Shown here: positions 1 through 6,760 of the stretch, in pieces
How positions within the stretch are numbered: the first letter of the stretch is position 1
How the letters are laid out: every line of letters starts with the position of its first letter
From: Haemophilus sp.
Lineage (GTDB): Bacteria; Pseudomonadota; Gammaproteobacteria; Enterobacterales; Pasteurellaceae
Direction of reading: 5' to 3'
Assembly: GCA_019423005.1 (NCBI GenBank)
Contig: JAHZCF010000021.1
Location: forward strand, 1 to 14,479
DNA length: 14,479 bases
The notes under the pieces: model-generated
What the model was told of the DNA's origin: nothing
The model's input: the letters and a program-made list of their open reading frames with translations, nothing else
Database searches by the model: none
Position numbers and translations under genes: made by a program

Positions 1-761
1 AACGTATCGACCCAGTTGGTGCATGTGTGGGTATGCGTGGTGCACGCGTTCAAGCAATTACCAATGAGTTAGGTGGTGAACGTGTGGATATCGTACTTTG
101 GGATGACAATCCGGCACAATATGTGATCAATGCAATGGCACCAGCTGATGTGACGTCAATCATTGTGGATGAAGATAACCACTCAATGGATATCGCAGTT
201 AATGCTGATAACCTAGCACAAGCAATTGGTCGCAACGGTCAAAATGTACGTTTAGCAACACAATTAACCGGTTGGACATTAAACGTAATGACCACTGAAC
301 AGTTAAATGAAAAACATCAAGCGGAAGATATTAAAGTATTGAATTTATTTATGGATAAATTAGGTCTTGATGAAGAGTTTGCTCAAATCTTAGTGGATGA
401 AGGTTTTACTTCATTAGAAGAAGTGGCTTATGTTCCTGTGAGCGAACTGACTGCAATTGATGGTTTAGAAGATGAAGATCTTATCGAAGAGTTACAAGGT
501 CGTGCAAAAGATGCTATTACTGCAGCCGCTGCAGCAGAAGAAGAAGCCTTGAAAAAAGCGAATATCGAAGATCGTTTATTAAATCTTGAAGGCATGAACC
601 GTCATATTGCTTTTAAATTAGCTGAAAAACAAATTACTACACTTGAAGAACTTGCAGAGCAAGGTGTAGATGATTTAGCTGATATTGAAGAATTAACCGC
701 AGAGCAGGCCGCTGATTTCATTATGGCTGCTCGTAATATTTGCTGGTTTAGCGAAGAGTAA
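1..761 (+). CDS. nusA: Transcription termination/antitermination factor NusA, C-terminal half (5' end outside window)
   Basis: NusA binds RNA polymerase and nascent RNA and modulates pausing, termination and antitermination. The open frame runs in from the left edge; the first complete codon is at base 3, giving about 252 visible residues of a protein that is about 495 residues in E. coli. The ATG at 27 is internal and not the start. Visible parts are the end of KH1 with its GxxG loop (GMRG), KH2 with GRNG, and two acidic C-terminal helix-hairpin repeats (AR1 starting near LFMDKLGLDEEF, AR2 near NIEDRLLNLEGM). Having both acidic repeats is typical of gammaproteobacterial NusA. The N-terminal polymerase-binding and S1 domains lie upstream. 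It is 11 bases from infB, consistent with the conserved nusA-infB operon. Confidence 0.97.
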   Translation, partial: RIDPVGACVGMRGARVQAITNELGGERVDIVLWDDNPAQYVINAMAPADVTSIIVDEDNHSMDIAVNADNLAQAIGRNGQNVRLATQLTGWTLNVMTTEQLNEKHQAEDIKVLNLFMDKLGLDEEFAQILVDEGFTSLEEVAYVPVSELTAIDGLEDEDLIEELQGRAKDAITAAAAAEEEALKKANIEDRLLNLEGMNRHIAFKLAEKQITTLEELAEQGVDDLADIEELTAEQAADFIMAARNICWFSEE

Positions 762-772
762 GGAGTTTAATA

Positions 773-3289
773 ATGACTGAAGATGTAAAAAATGCGGATG
801 CGAATGCTCCGAAAAAACTAAGTATTCAACGCAGAACAAAAACAACCGTAAGCAGCACAACTGCTGGTGGCAAAGCAAAAGCGGTACAAGTTGAAGTTCG
901 TAAAAAACGTACAGTGCCAACAGATGCCGCTCGAAAAGCCGCTGAAGCAGAAAAATTAAAAGCACAGCAAGAAGCAGAGAAGAGAGTGGCAGAAGAAAAA
1001 GCACGTTTAGCTGCTGAGAAAGCGGTAGCTGAAAAAGCGAAAGCCGAAAAAGCTAAGCTTGAAGCAGAAAAGGCAGAGAAACCAGCGCAAAGTGCGGTTG
1101 AAAATAAACCTAAATCTGTTGATCCAGAAAAAGAAAAACGTAAAGCGGAAGAGGCTGAACTTCGTCGTAAAGCGGAAGAACTTGCTCGCCAAAAAGCAGA
1201 AGAGCAAGCGCGTAAAGCGGCTGAAGAAGCTAAACGTTATGCTGAGTCTGACTCTTCAAGTAATGATAGTTCATCAGAAGATTACACGGATTATAATTTA
1301 AGCTCTCGTTATGCTTTAGAAGCAGAAGACGAAGAAGAACGTCGTAAAGAAAATCGTGGTCGTGGCAAAAATAAAGTGGCTAAAGCGAAAAAAGAACGCG
1401 ATGACGTCAAAGGCACTAAAAATGAGCGCGAATCTAACCGTAAAAATCAAAAAGACGGTAAATTCGGTAAAGGTAAAAATGGTAAGAAAGGTGCAGCATT
1501 ACAACAAGCCTTCACAAAACCTGTTCAGGTTGTGAAACAAGATGTTGTTATTGGTGAAACCATTACCGTTGCAGAATTAGCAAATAAAATGGCAACCAAA
1601 GCGACTGAAATCATCAAAGCAATGATGAAGATGGGCGAAATGGTGACCATTAACCAAGTGCTTGACCAGGAAACGGCACAATTAGTGGCTGAAGAATTAG
1701 GTCACAAAGTGATTCTTCGCAATGAAAATGAACTTGAAGAAGAAGTATTAGGCGACCGTGATGTTAACGCAGAAAAAGTGACTCGAGCACCAGTTGTAAC
1801 GATTATGGGTCACGTTGACCATGGTAAAACCTCATTACTTGACTATATTCGTAAAGCGAAGGTGGCAGCAGGTGAGGCGGGTGGTATTACTCAGCACATC
1901 GGTGCATACCACGTAGAAATGGATGACGGCAAAATGATCACCTTCTTAGATACACCAGGACACGCCGCATTTACCTCAATGCGTGCACGTGGTGCGAAAG
2001 CAACGGATATCGTAGTTCTTGTGGTTGCGGCAGATGATGGTGTAATGCCTCAAACTATTGAAGCGATTCAACATGCGAAAGCAGCAGGTGCGCCTTTAGT
2101 GGTTGCGGTGAACAAAATTGATAAACCAGAAGCAAATCCAGACCGAGTAGAACAAGAATTACTTCAACACGAAGTGATTTCTGAGAAATTCGGTGGTGAT
2201 GTGCAATTCGTTCCTGTTTCTGCGAAGAAAGGTACCGGTGTTGATGACTTATTAGATGCCATCCTACTTCAATCAGAAGTACTTGAATTAACAGCTGTAA
2301 AAGACGGCATGGCAAGCGGTGTAGTGATTGAATCTTACCTTGATAAAGGTCGTGGTCCGGTTGCAACCATTCTTGTTCAATCTGGTACCTTACGTAAAGG
2401 TGATATCGTACTTTGCGGTTTTGAATATGGTCGTGTTCGTGCAATGCGCGATGAAAACGGTAAAGAAATCGATGAAGCCGGCCCATCTATTCCTGTTGAG
2501 GTGTTAGGTCTTTCAGGCGTGCCAGCAGCGGGTGATGAAGCAACTGTAGTACGTGATGAGAAAAAAGCACGTGAAGTAGCATTACACCGTCAAGGTAAGT
2601 TCCGTGAAGTGAAACTTGCTCGTCAGCAAAAAGCGAAACTTGAAAATATGTTTAGCAATATGACTGAAGGTGATGTGGCTGAACTGAACATCATTGTGAA
2701 AGCGGACGTACAAGGTTCTGTAGAAGCGATTATTCAATCGTTACAAGACCTTTCTACTGATGAAGTGAAAGTGAAAGTTGTCGGTTCTGGTGTAGGTGGT
2801 ATTTCTGAAACTGATGCAACCTTAGCAGCTGCTTCTAATGCGATTATGGTCGGCTTCAACGTACGTGCGGATGCTTCTGCTCGTCGTATTATCGAAGCAG
2901 AAAACATTGACCTTCGTTATTACTCCATCATTTATGAACTATTAAATGATGTGAAAGCCGCGATGAGTGGTATGCTACAACCTGAATTCAAACAAGAAAT
3001 TATCGGCTTGGCTGAAGTGCGTGATGTGTTTAAACATCCGAAATTTGGTGCAATTGCAGGTTGTATGGTGACCGAAGGTGTAGTAAAACGCAACAACCCA
3101 ATCCGTGTATTACGTGATAACGTGGTAATTTTTGAAGGTGAATTGGAATCTCTCCGTCGCTTTAAAGATGACGTTTCTGAAGTCCGTAATGGTATGGAAT
3201 GTGGTATCGGCGTTAAAAACTACAATGACGTGAAAGTCGGCGACCAAATCGAGGTGTTTGAAGTCGTTGAAGTTAAACGTTCAATCTAA
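773..3289 (+). CDS. infB: Translation initiation factor IF-2
   Basis: IF2 is the GTPase that brings initiator fMet-tRNA to the 30S subunit and promotes 50S joining. The ATG at 773 has a good Shine-Dalgarno (AAGGAG, 760-765). At 838 residues it is slightly shorter than E. coli IF2 (890). Order of parts: a short basic N-terminal segment; a long Ala/Glu/Lys-rich coiled-coil-like stretch (about residues 55-155); a Ser/Asp-rich acidic patch (about 158-190); a Lys/Arg-rich basic linker; the conserved IF2_N fold (about 260-310); then the G domain with G1 GHVDHGKT (346-353), G3 DTPGH (393-397), G4 NKID (447-450) and G5 SAKKG (483-487), followed by IF2 domains II-IV. E. coli makes shorter IF2 forms from internal starts; I see no internal ATG or GTG with a convincing Shine-Dalgarno here. 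An uptake signal lies in the low-complexity part. Confidence 0.98.
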   Translation: MTEDVKNADANAPKKLSIQRRTKTTVSSTTAGGKAKAVQVEVRKKRTVPTDAARKAAEAEKLKAQQEAEKRVAEEKARLAAEKAVAEKAKAEKAKLEAEKAEKPAQSAVENKPKSVDPEKEKRKAEEAELRRKAEELARQKAEEQARKAAEEAKRYAESDSSSNDSSSEDYTDYNLSSRYALEAEDEEERRKENRGRGKNKVAKAKKERDDVKGTKNERESNRKNQKDGKFGKGKNGKKGAALQQAFTKPVQVVKQDVVIGETITVAELANKMATKATEIIKAMMKMGEMVTINQVLDQETAQLVAEELGHKVILRNENELEEEVLGDRDVNAEKVTRAPVVTIMGHVDHGKTSLLDYIRKAKVAAGEAGGITQHIGAYHVEMDDGKMITFLDTPGHAAFTSMRARGAKATDIVVLVVAADDGVMPQTIEAIQHAKAAGAPLVVAVNKIDKPEANPDRVEQELLQHEVISEKFGGDVQFVPVSAKKGTGVDDLLDAILLQSEVLELTAVKDGMASGVVIESYLDKGRGPVATILVQSGTLRKGDIVLCGFEYGRVRAMRDENGKEIDEAGPSIPVEVLGLSGVPAAGDEATVVRDEKKAREVALHRQGKFREVKLARQQKAKLENMFSNMTEGDVAELNIIVKADVQGSVEAIIQSLQDLSTDEVKVKVVGSGVGGISETDATLAAASNAIMVGFNVRADASARRIIEAENIDLRYYSIIYELLNDVKAAMSGMLQPEFKQEIIGLAEVRDVFKHPKFGAIAGCMVTEGVVKRNNPIRVLRDNVVIFEGELESLRRFKDDVSEVRNGMECGIGVKNYNDVKVGDQIEVFEVVEVKRSI
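1090..1098 (+). other. DNA uptake signal (exact AAGTGCGGT)
   Basis: Exact Hin-type uptake core, sense strand, inside infB. It encodes Ser-Ala-Val in the low-complexity N-terminal region of IF2, where extra residues are likely tolerated. Confidence 0.85.
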
Positions 3290-3296
3290 TCGATAA

Positions 3297-3336
3297 AAAG
3301 AGCGGTCAAAATTCAACGTATTTTTGACCGCTTTTT
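3297..3336 (+). terminator. Stem-loop with T-run between infB and rbfA
   Basis: A perfect 11-bp inverted repeat (AGCGGTCAAAA 3301-3311 and TTTTGACCGCT 3322-3332) with a 10-base loop is followed by a run of T, and preceded by a run of A. This is the form of a Rho-independent terminator or attenuator. The left arm resembles the uptake signal with one mismatch (AAGAGCGGT). It sits in the 62-base gap between two genes that are normally cotranscribed, only 15 bases before the rbfA start, so it probably acts as a partial terminator, an attenuator or an RNA processing/stability hairpin. Confidence 0.6.
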
Positions 3337-3351
3337 AATAAGAGAAATATT

Positions 3352-3738
3352 ATGGCAAGAGAATTTAAACGCAGCGATCGTGTTGCACAAGAATTACAAA
3401 AAGAAATCGCCATCATTTTACAACGGGAAGTAAAAGATCCCCGTATTGGCATGGTAACCGTGTCAGATGTGGAGGTATCAAGCGATTTAGCTTATGCAAA
3501 AGTGTTTGTCACATTTTTGTTTGATCATGATGAAGTAGCGATCGCACAAGGCATGAAAGGGTTAGAAAAAGCAGCACCTTATATCCGTTCATTAGTGGGT
3601 AAAGCGATGCGCTTACGCATTGTGCCGGAAATTCGTTTCTTCTACGATCAATCCTTAGTTGAAGGGATGCGTATGTCTAATTTAGTAACAAACGTAGTAC
3701 GTGAAGACGAAAAAAAACACGTTGAGGAAAATGACTAA
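3352..3738 (+). CDS. rbfA: 30S ribosome-binding factor A (RbfA)
   Basis: RbfA is a small KH-fold protein that binds the immature 30S subunit and helps 16S rRNA 5'-end maturation; in E. coli it is needed for growth in the cold. The 128 residues match the usual length. Family features seen are the N-terminal basic helix with RSDRVAQELQKEI, the DPRIG turn, the VSSDLAYAKVFVTF strand, and the C-terminal pattern RIVPEIRFFYDQSLVEGMRM. The start is preceded only by a weak AAGAGA-like ribosome site. The stop codon overlaps the truB start by one base (TAATG), which implies translational coupling. It lies just after the infB stem-loop, so its transcription depends on read-through or an unseen promoter. 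Confidence 0.97.
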   Translation: MAREFKRSDRVAQELQKEIAIILQREVKDPRIGMVTVSDVEVSSDLAYAKVFVTFLFDHDEVAIAQGMKGLEKAAPYIRSLVGKAMRLRIVPEIRFFYDQSLVEGMRMSNLVTNVVREDEKKHVEEND

Positions 3739-4652
3739 TGTCGAGACCTCGCAAGCGTGGGCGTGATATTGATGGTGTATTTTTATTAGATAAGCCACAA
3801 GGCATGTCATCGAATGACATTATGCAAAAAGTGAAACGCGTATTCCAAGCGAATAAAGCAGGGCATACCGGTGCGCTTGATCCATTAGCAACTGGTATGC
3901 TGCCTATTTGTTTAGGCGAGGCTACAAAGTTTTCACAGTTTTTGTTAGATGCAGATAAACGCTATGTGGTCACAGCAAAATTAGGTGAACGTACGGATAC
4001 CTCAGATGCAGAAGGACAAGTGGTCGAGACGCGACCTATCAATGTAGAAACATCAAAAATTTTGACCGCACTTGAACAATTCCGTGGTGATATTTTACAA
4101 GTGCCAACTATGTTTTCTGCATTAAAGCACAATGGGAAACCGTTGTATGAGTATGCTCGCGCAGGCATTACCGTAGAACGTGAAGCACGTCCTATCACGA
4201 TTTTTGAGCTAAACTTTATCAAGTATCAAGCACCTTTTCTAACCTTAGAAGTGCATTGTTCGAAAGGAACCTATATCCGTACATTAGTGGATGATTTAGG
4301 TGAAGTGTTAGGTTGTGGTGCTCATGTGACCGTGTTACGTCGAACTGCTGTTGCGGATTATCCAACAGAAAAGATGATGACATGGGATGCTTTGCAGGCG
4401 CTTGCGGAGCAAGGTGATCTTGATCAACATCTTTTACCAATAGATACAGCAGTCAGTAAATTACCTGCATTAAAGTTAAACGCAGAGCAAAGTAAAGGTA
4501 TAGGCTTTGGACAGCGCGTTAAATTTGCTAATGAAGCAAAATTGCGTGGTCAAGTGCGGTTGTTTTCTGACAAGAATATCTTTTTAGGCGTGGCACTTAT
4601 CGATGATAACAATGTAATTCGTCCGCAACGTTTGATTACACAATCTCTCTAA
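3738..4652 (+). CDS. truB: tRNA pseudouridine-55 synthase TruB
   Basis: TruB converts U55 in the T-loop of nearly all tRNAs to pseudouridine and also acts as a tRNA folding chaperone. The 304 residues are close to E. coli TruB (314). The catalytic aspartate is D48 in the motif GHTGALDPLATGML. The family Tyr strand (RYVVTAKLG) and the GTYIRTLVDDLG motif with R181 are present. The C-terminal part (from about residue 245) corresponds to the small accessory domain. The start overlaps the rbfA stop by one base. In E. coli rpsO and pnp follow truB; here tyrA follows instead, with no terminator visible in between. Two uptake signals lie inside the gene. Confidence 0.97.
   Translation: MSRPRKRGRDIDGVFLLDKPQGMSSNDIMQKVKRVFQANKAGHTGALDPLATGMLPICLGEATKFSQFLLDADKRYVVTAKLGERTDTSDAEGQVVETRPINVETSKILTALEQFRGDILQVPTMFSALKHNGKPLYEYARAGITVEREARPITIFELNFIKYQAPFLTLEVHCSKGTYIRTLVDDLGEVLGCGAHVTVLRRTAVADYPTEKMMTWDALQALAEQGDLDQHLLPIDTAVSKLPALKLNAEQSKGIGFGQRVKFANEAKLRGQVRLFSDKNIFLGVALIDDNNVIRPQRLITQSL
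4065..4073 (-). other. DNA uptake signal (exact, complement strand)
   Basis: ACCGCACTT on the plus strand inside truB, read in frame as Thr-Ala-Leu (ILTALEQF). Confidence 0.85.
4552..4560 (+). other. DNA uptake signal (exact)
   Basis: AAGTGCGGT inside the 3' part of truB, read as Gln-Val-Arg-Leu in the C-terminal accessory domain. Confidence 0.85.
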
Positions 4653-4656
4653 CCAT

Positions 4657-4685
4657 TTGCCTTTCTGTTTTAATTCCAGTAATCT
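4657..4685 (+). promoter_or_regulatory. Possible tyrA promoter (weak match)
   Basis: TTGCCT (4657-4662) and TAATCT (4680-4685) are 17 bp apart. The matches to the -35 and -10 consensus are poor (4/6 and 3/6). If real, transcription would start near 4692, inside the weak TyrR box, which fits repression and would leave out most of the left arm of the inverted repeat. Low confidence; a promoter overlapping the boxes is equally possible. Confidence 0.25.
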
Positions 4686-4735
4686 CACCTGTAACCTTTT
4701 AATTGCAATCTATGTAAATAAGATATTACAGGTGA
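4685..4735 (+). repeat. 10-bp inverted repeat that can pair with the tyrA Shine-Dalgarno
   Basis: TCACCTGTAA (4685-4694) is the exact reverse complement of TTACAGGTGA (4726-4735), 31 bases apart. The right arm contains the tyrA Shine-Dalgarno (AGGTGA, 4730-4735; ATG at 4739). In an RNA covering both arms the ribosome site would be paired. The arms are partly the outer halves of the two TyrR boxes, but the match extends 4-5 bases beyond them. Confidence 0.55.
4690..4730 (+). promoter_or_regulatory. Probable TyrR operator: weak and strong TyrR boxes in tandem before tyrA
   Basis: The TyrR box consensus is TGTAAA-N6-TTTACA, with the G and C 14 bases apart being the key pair. Bases 4713-4730 read TGTAAA-N6-ATTACA, an 11 of 12 match with G4714 and C4729 correctly spaced. 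Bases 4690-4707 read TGTAAC-N6-ATTGCA, a 9 of 12 match that also keeps the G-N14-C pair. The two starts are 23 bp apart, leaving a 5-bp gap, the strong-plus-weak arrangement known for tyrosine-dependent repression in E. coli. The site lies directly upstream of tyrA, the expected target. The function is inferred; the matches are read directly. Confidence 0.7.
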
Positions 4736-4738
4736 ATT

Positions 4739-5863
4739 ATGGATGCTCTTAGCCATTTACGTCAGGAAATTGATGCGCTCGATCGTGAACTGATTCAACT
4801 TTTTGCTAAACGCCTCGAACTGGTAACCCAAGTCGGCGAAGTAAAACATGAAAAAGGTTTACCGATTTATGCACCAGATCGTGAATTAGCGATGTTACAA
4901 GCACGCCGAGAAGAAGCGGCGAAAGCAGGAATCTCTCCACAACTCATCGAAGATGTGCTGCGTCGTTTCATGCGAGAATCTTACTCCAATGAAAATCAAT
5001 TTGGTTTTAAAACTCTGAATCCAGCCATTAACAAAATTGTTATTGTCGGCGGTTACGGAAAAATGGGGCAATTACTTGCCCGCTATTTGCGCGCTTCTGG
5101 TTATCCTATTTCTATTTTAGATCTAGATGATTGGGATGTGGCAGAACGCATTTTAACGAATGCAGATGTTGTCATTGTTTCCGTGCCAATTGATCACACG
5201 TTAGAAACCATAGAACGTTTAAAACCCTATTTAACGGAAAATATGCTATTGGCGGATCTCACCTCCGTGAAACGAGCACCATTGGCTAAAATGTTAGACG
5301 TGCATAAAGGGGCAGTGGTTGGGCTGCATCCAATGTTTGGACCTGATATTGCTAGCATGGCAAAACAAGTGGTTGTGCGTTGTGATGGGCGTTTTAGTGA
5401 ACGTTATGAATGGTTGCTAGAGCAAATTCAAATCTGGGGGGCTAAAATTTATCAAATTGATGCGTCAGAGCACGACCACAATATGACGTATATTCAAGCA
5501 TTACGTCACTTTTCCACCTTTGCGAATGGTCTGCATCTTTCTAAACAGCCCGTCAATTTAAGCAATTTATTGGCGCTATCTTCCCCGATTTATCGTTTGG
5601 AATTAGCCATGATTGGTCGTCTATTTGCCCAAGATGCGGCACTTTATGCCGATATTATTATGGATAAGCCAGAAAATTTAGACGTGATTGAAAGCTTGAA
5701 GCAAACGTATGAAGAAGCGTTACAATTTTTTGAAAAAGGCGATCGCCAAGGGTTTATTGATGCTTTCCATCAAGTGAGAGAATGGTTTGGGGAATATTCC
5801 GATCAATTCTTACAAGAGAGTCGTCAGTTATTGCAACAAGCTCATGATTTACGACATGTATAA
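4739..5863 (+). CDS. tyrA: Bifunctional chorismate mutase / prephenate dehydrogenase (T-protein)
   Basis: TyrA converts chorismate to prephenate and then, with NAD+, to 4-hydroxyphenylpyruvate, the tyrosine precursor. Length is 374 residues (E. coli 373). Residues 1-90 form the helical AroQ-type chorismate mutase (LRQEIDALDRELIQLFAKR, then GEVK and PDRE). From about 100 comes the dehydrogenase: nucleotide-binding loop GGYGKMG (104-110), and the catalytic histidine H197 in GLHPMFGPD. The C-terminal helical part holds the conserved LALSSPIYRLELAM segment. The ATG has Shine-Dalgarno AGGTGA. Unlike E. coli, it does not follow aroF; it follows truB with its own probable TyrR operator. It ends against the convergent queF operon. 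Confidence 0.97.
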   Translation: MDALSHLRQEIDALDRELIQLFAKRLELVTQVGEVKHEKGLPIYAPDRELAMLQARREEAAKAGISPQLIEDVLRRFMRESYSNENQFGFKTLNPAINKIVIVGGYGKMGQLLARYLRASGYPISILDLDDWDVAERILTNADVVIVSVPIDHTLETIERLKPYLTENMLLADLTSVKRAPLAKMLDVHKGAVVGLHPMFGPDIASMAKQVVVRCDGRFSERYEWLLEQIQIWGAKIYQIDASEHDHNMTYIQALRHFSTFANGLHLSKQPVNLSNLLALSSPIYRLELAMIGRLFAQDAALYADIIMDKPENLDVIESLKQTYEEALQFFEKGDRQGFIDAFHQVREWFGEYSDQFLQESRQLLQQAHDLRHV

Positions 5864-5866
5864 AAT

Positions 5867-5896
5867 AAAAGTGAGGTTGATTTTCACCGCACTTTT
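5867..5896. terminator. Bidirectional hairpin between convergent tyrA and queF
   Basis: AAAAGTGAGGT (5867-5877) and ACCGCACTTTT (5886-5896) form an 11-bp stem with one mismatch and an 8-base loop. It has a T-run after the stem on the plus strand and the A-run gives a T-run on the minus strand. The right arm is an exact uptake signal on the complement strand; the left arm is a one-mismatch copy. Paired uptake signals acting as terminators are well known in Haemophilus. It lies in the 43-base gap between the two stops. Confidence 0.7.
5886..5894 (-). other. DNA uptake signal (exact, complement strand)
   Basis: ACCGCACTT on the plus strand, forming the right arm of the tyrA/queF hairpin. It is the only exact copy in this window outside coding sequence. 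Confidence 0.88.
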
Positions 5897-5906
5897 GTTT
5901 TGTGAT

Positions 5907-6746
5907 TTATTGTCTTGCCAAGCGTAAATTTTGCGGAATTTCCTCAAAGTTAGAACGGAATGGATTAATATCCAATCCACCACGGCGCGTATAGCGCGCA
6001 TAGATGGTGAGTTTTTCTGGTTTGGCATAATGCATCAAATCACAGAAAATACGCTCAACACACTGCTCGTGAAACTCATTATGTTGACGGAAAGACACAA
6101 TGTAGCGGAGAAGTTTTTCGCGATCGATTTGTTTGCCCACATAATGAATTTGTACGGTTCCCCAATCCGGCTGACTGGTGATAAGACAATTGGATTTTAA
6201 TAAGTGGCTTACTAAGGTTTCTTCAACCGAGTTATCGGACGTACAATTTTGCAAAATCTCTGCATCAAATTCGTAGCTGTGGATTTCGATATCTTGATCA
6301 TCAATACAATCGCCCGTTAACGTATCAATACGTTGTCCTTGATAGTGGGATAATGGATGTAAACGTACTTTGACCTCGCCTTGAGCACAAGCGCTTAGGT
6401 CTTCACACATAGTGCGTTCTACGCTAGCAAAATCAGCAAATTTACTTTGGTTAAAGCTGTTTAAATAGAGTTTAAAGCTTTTTGATTCAATTAAATTTTC
6501 ACTGCGATAATCAATTTCCACATCAGCAACGGCTACTTGTGGCAAACCTTTTGGATTTAACCAAGAAATTTCATAGGCCGTCCAGATATCGGCTCCTTCG
6601 GTAAATGGCTGTTGTTCGGTTATACCTAAGCCATCACGATTGAGTTTACGAGGCACGGGTTGTAACAAAGTGCGGTCATAATTTGCCGCATATTCTGTTG
6701 CTTGACCAAGTTTTAAAGATTGAAGACTTTTATCTTGATAGTTCAT
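5907..6746 (-). CDS. queF: NADPH-dependent 7-cyano-7-deazaguanine reductase QueF (long form)
   Basis: QueF reduces preQ0 to preQ1, the last free-base step before insertion into tRNA anticodons on the way to queuosine. The protein has 279 residues, the size of the long, two-domain (tandem T-fold) QueF of gammaproteobacteria. The QueF substrate motif is present (ESKSFKLYLNSF). The catalytic pair is C187 and D194 in CLITSQPDWG, matching C190 and D197 of E. coli. The start is placed at 6746 (MNYQDKSLQS) because AGGAAA lies 6 bases upstream; a start at 6800 would overlap the upstream gene by 40 bases and add a non-family N-terminus. It is the last gene of the five-gene minus-strand unit, 14 bases after the DUF2310 gene. 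Confidence 0.96.
   Translation of the reverse strand: MNYQDKSLQSLKLGQATEYAANYDRTLLQPVPRKLNRDGLGITEQQPFTEGADIWTAYEISWLNPKGLPQVAVADVEIDYRSENLIESKSFKLYLNSFNQSKFADFASVERTMCEDLSACAQGEVKVRLHPLSHYQGQRIDTLTGDCIDDQDIEIHSYEFDAEILQNCTSDNSVEETLVSHLLKSNCLITSQPDWGTVQIHYVGKQIDREKLLRYIVSFRQHNEFHEQCVERIFCDLMHYAKPEKLTIYARYTRRGGLDINPFRSNFEEIPQNLRLARQ
6668..6676 (+). other. DNA uptake signal (exact)
   Basis: Lies within queF, antisense to it; in the gene it reads Asp-Arg-Thr-Leu near the N-terminus (YDRTLLQ). Confidence 0.85.
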
Positions 6747-6750
6747 TTGT

Positions 6751-6756
6751 TTTCCT
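6751..6756 (-). promoter_or_regulatory. Ribosome binding site that fixes the queF start
   Basis: Read on the minus strand this is AGGAAA, with the AGGA core 6 bases before the ATG at 6746. The longer in-frame start at 6800 lacks comparable support. Confidence 0.65.
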
Positions 6757-6760
6757 AAAT

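Noticed and set aside
693..1207. Minus-strand open frames opposite the start of infB (103 and 66 codons)
   Set aside because: They are antisense shadows of the Ala/Glu/Lys-rich IF2 coding sequence, giving Leu/Phe-rich translations with no ribosome site or family likeness.
1059..1301. Plus-strand 80-codon frame inside infB
   Set aside because: A frame-shifted reading of the repetitive Lys/Glu codons; IF2 is intact through this region.
2055..2486. 143-codon minus-strand frame opposite the IF2 G domain
   Set aside because: His/Gln/Leu-rich antisense translation with no recognisable domain; overlaps a highly conserved gene.
6747..6760. preQ1 riboswitch before queF
   Set aside because: Only 14 bases separate queF from the upstream gene, and I saw no pseudoknot-like preQ1 aptamer before the first gene of the unit either.
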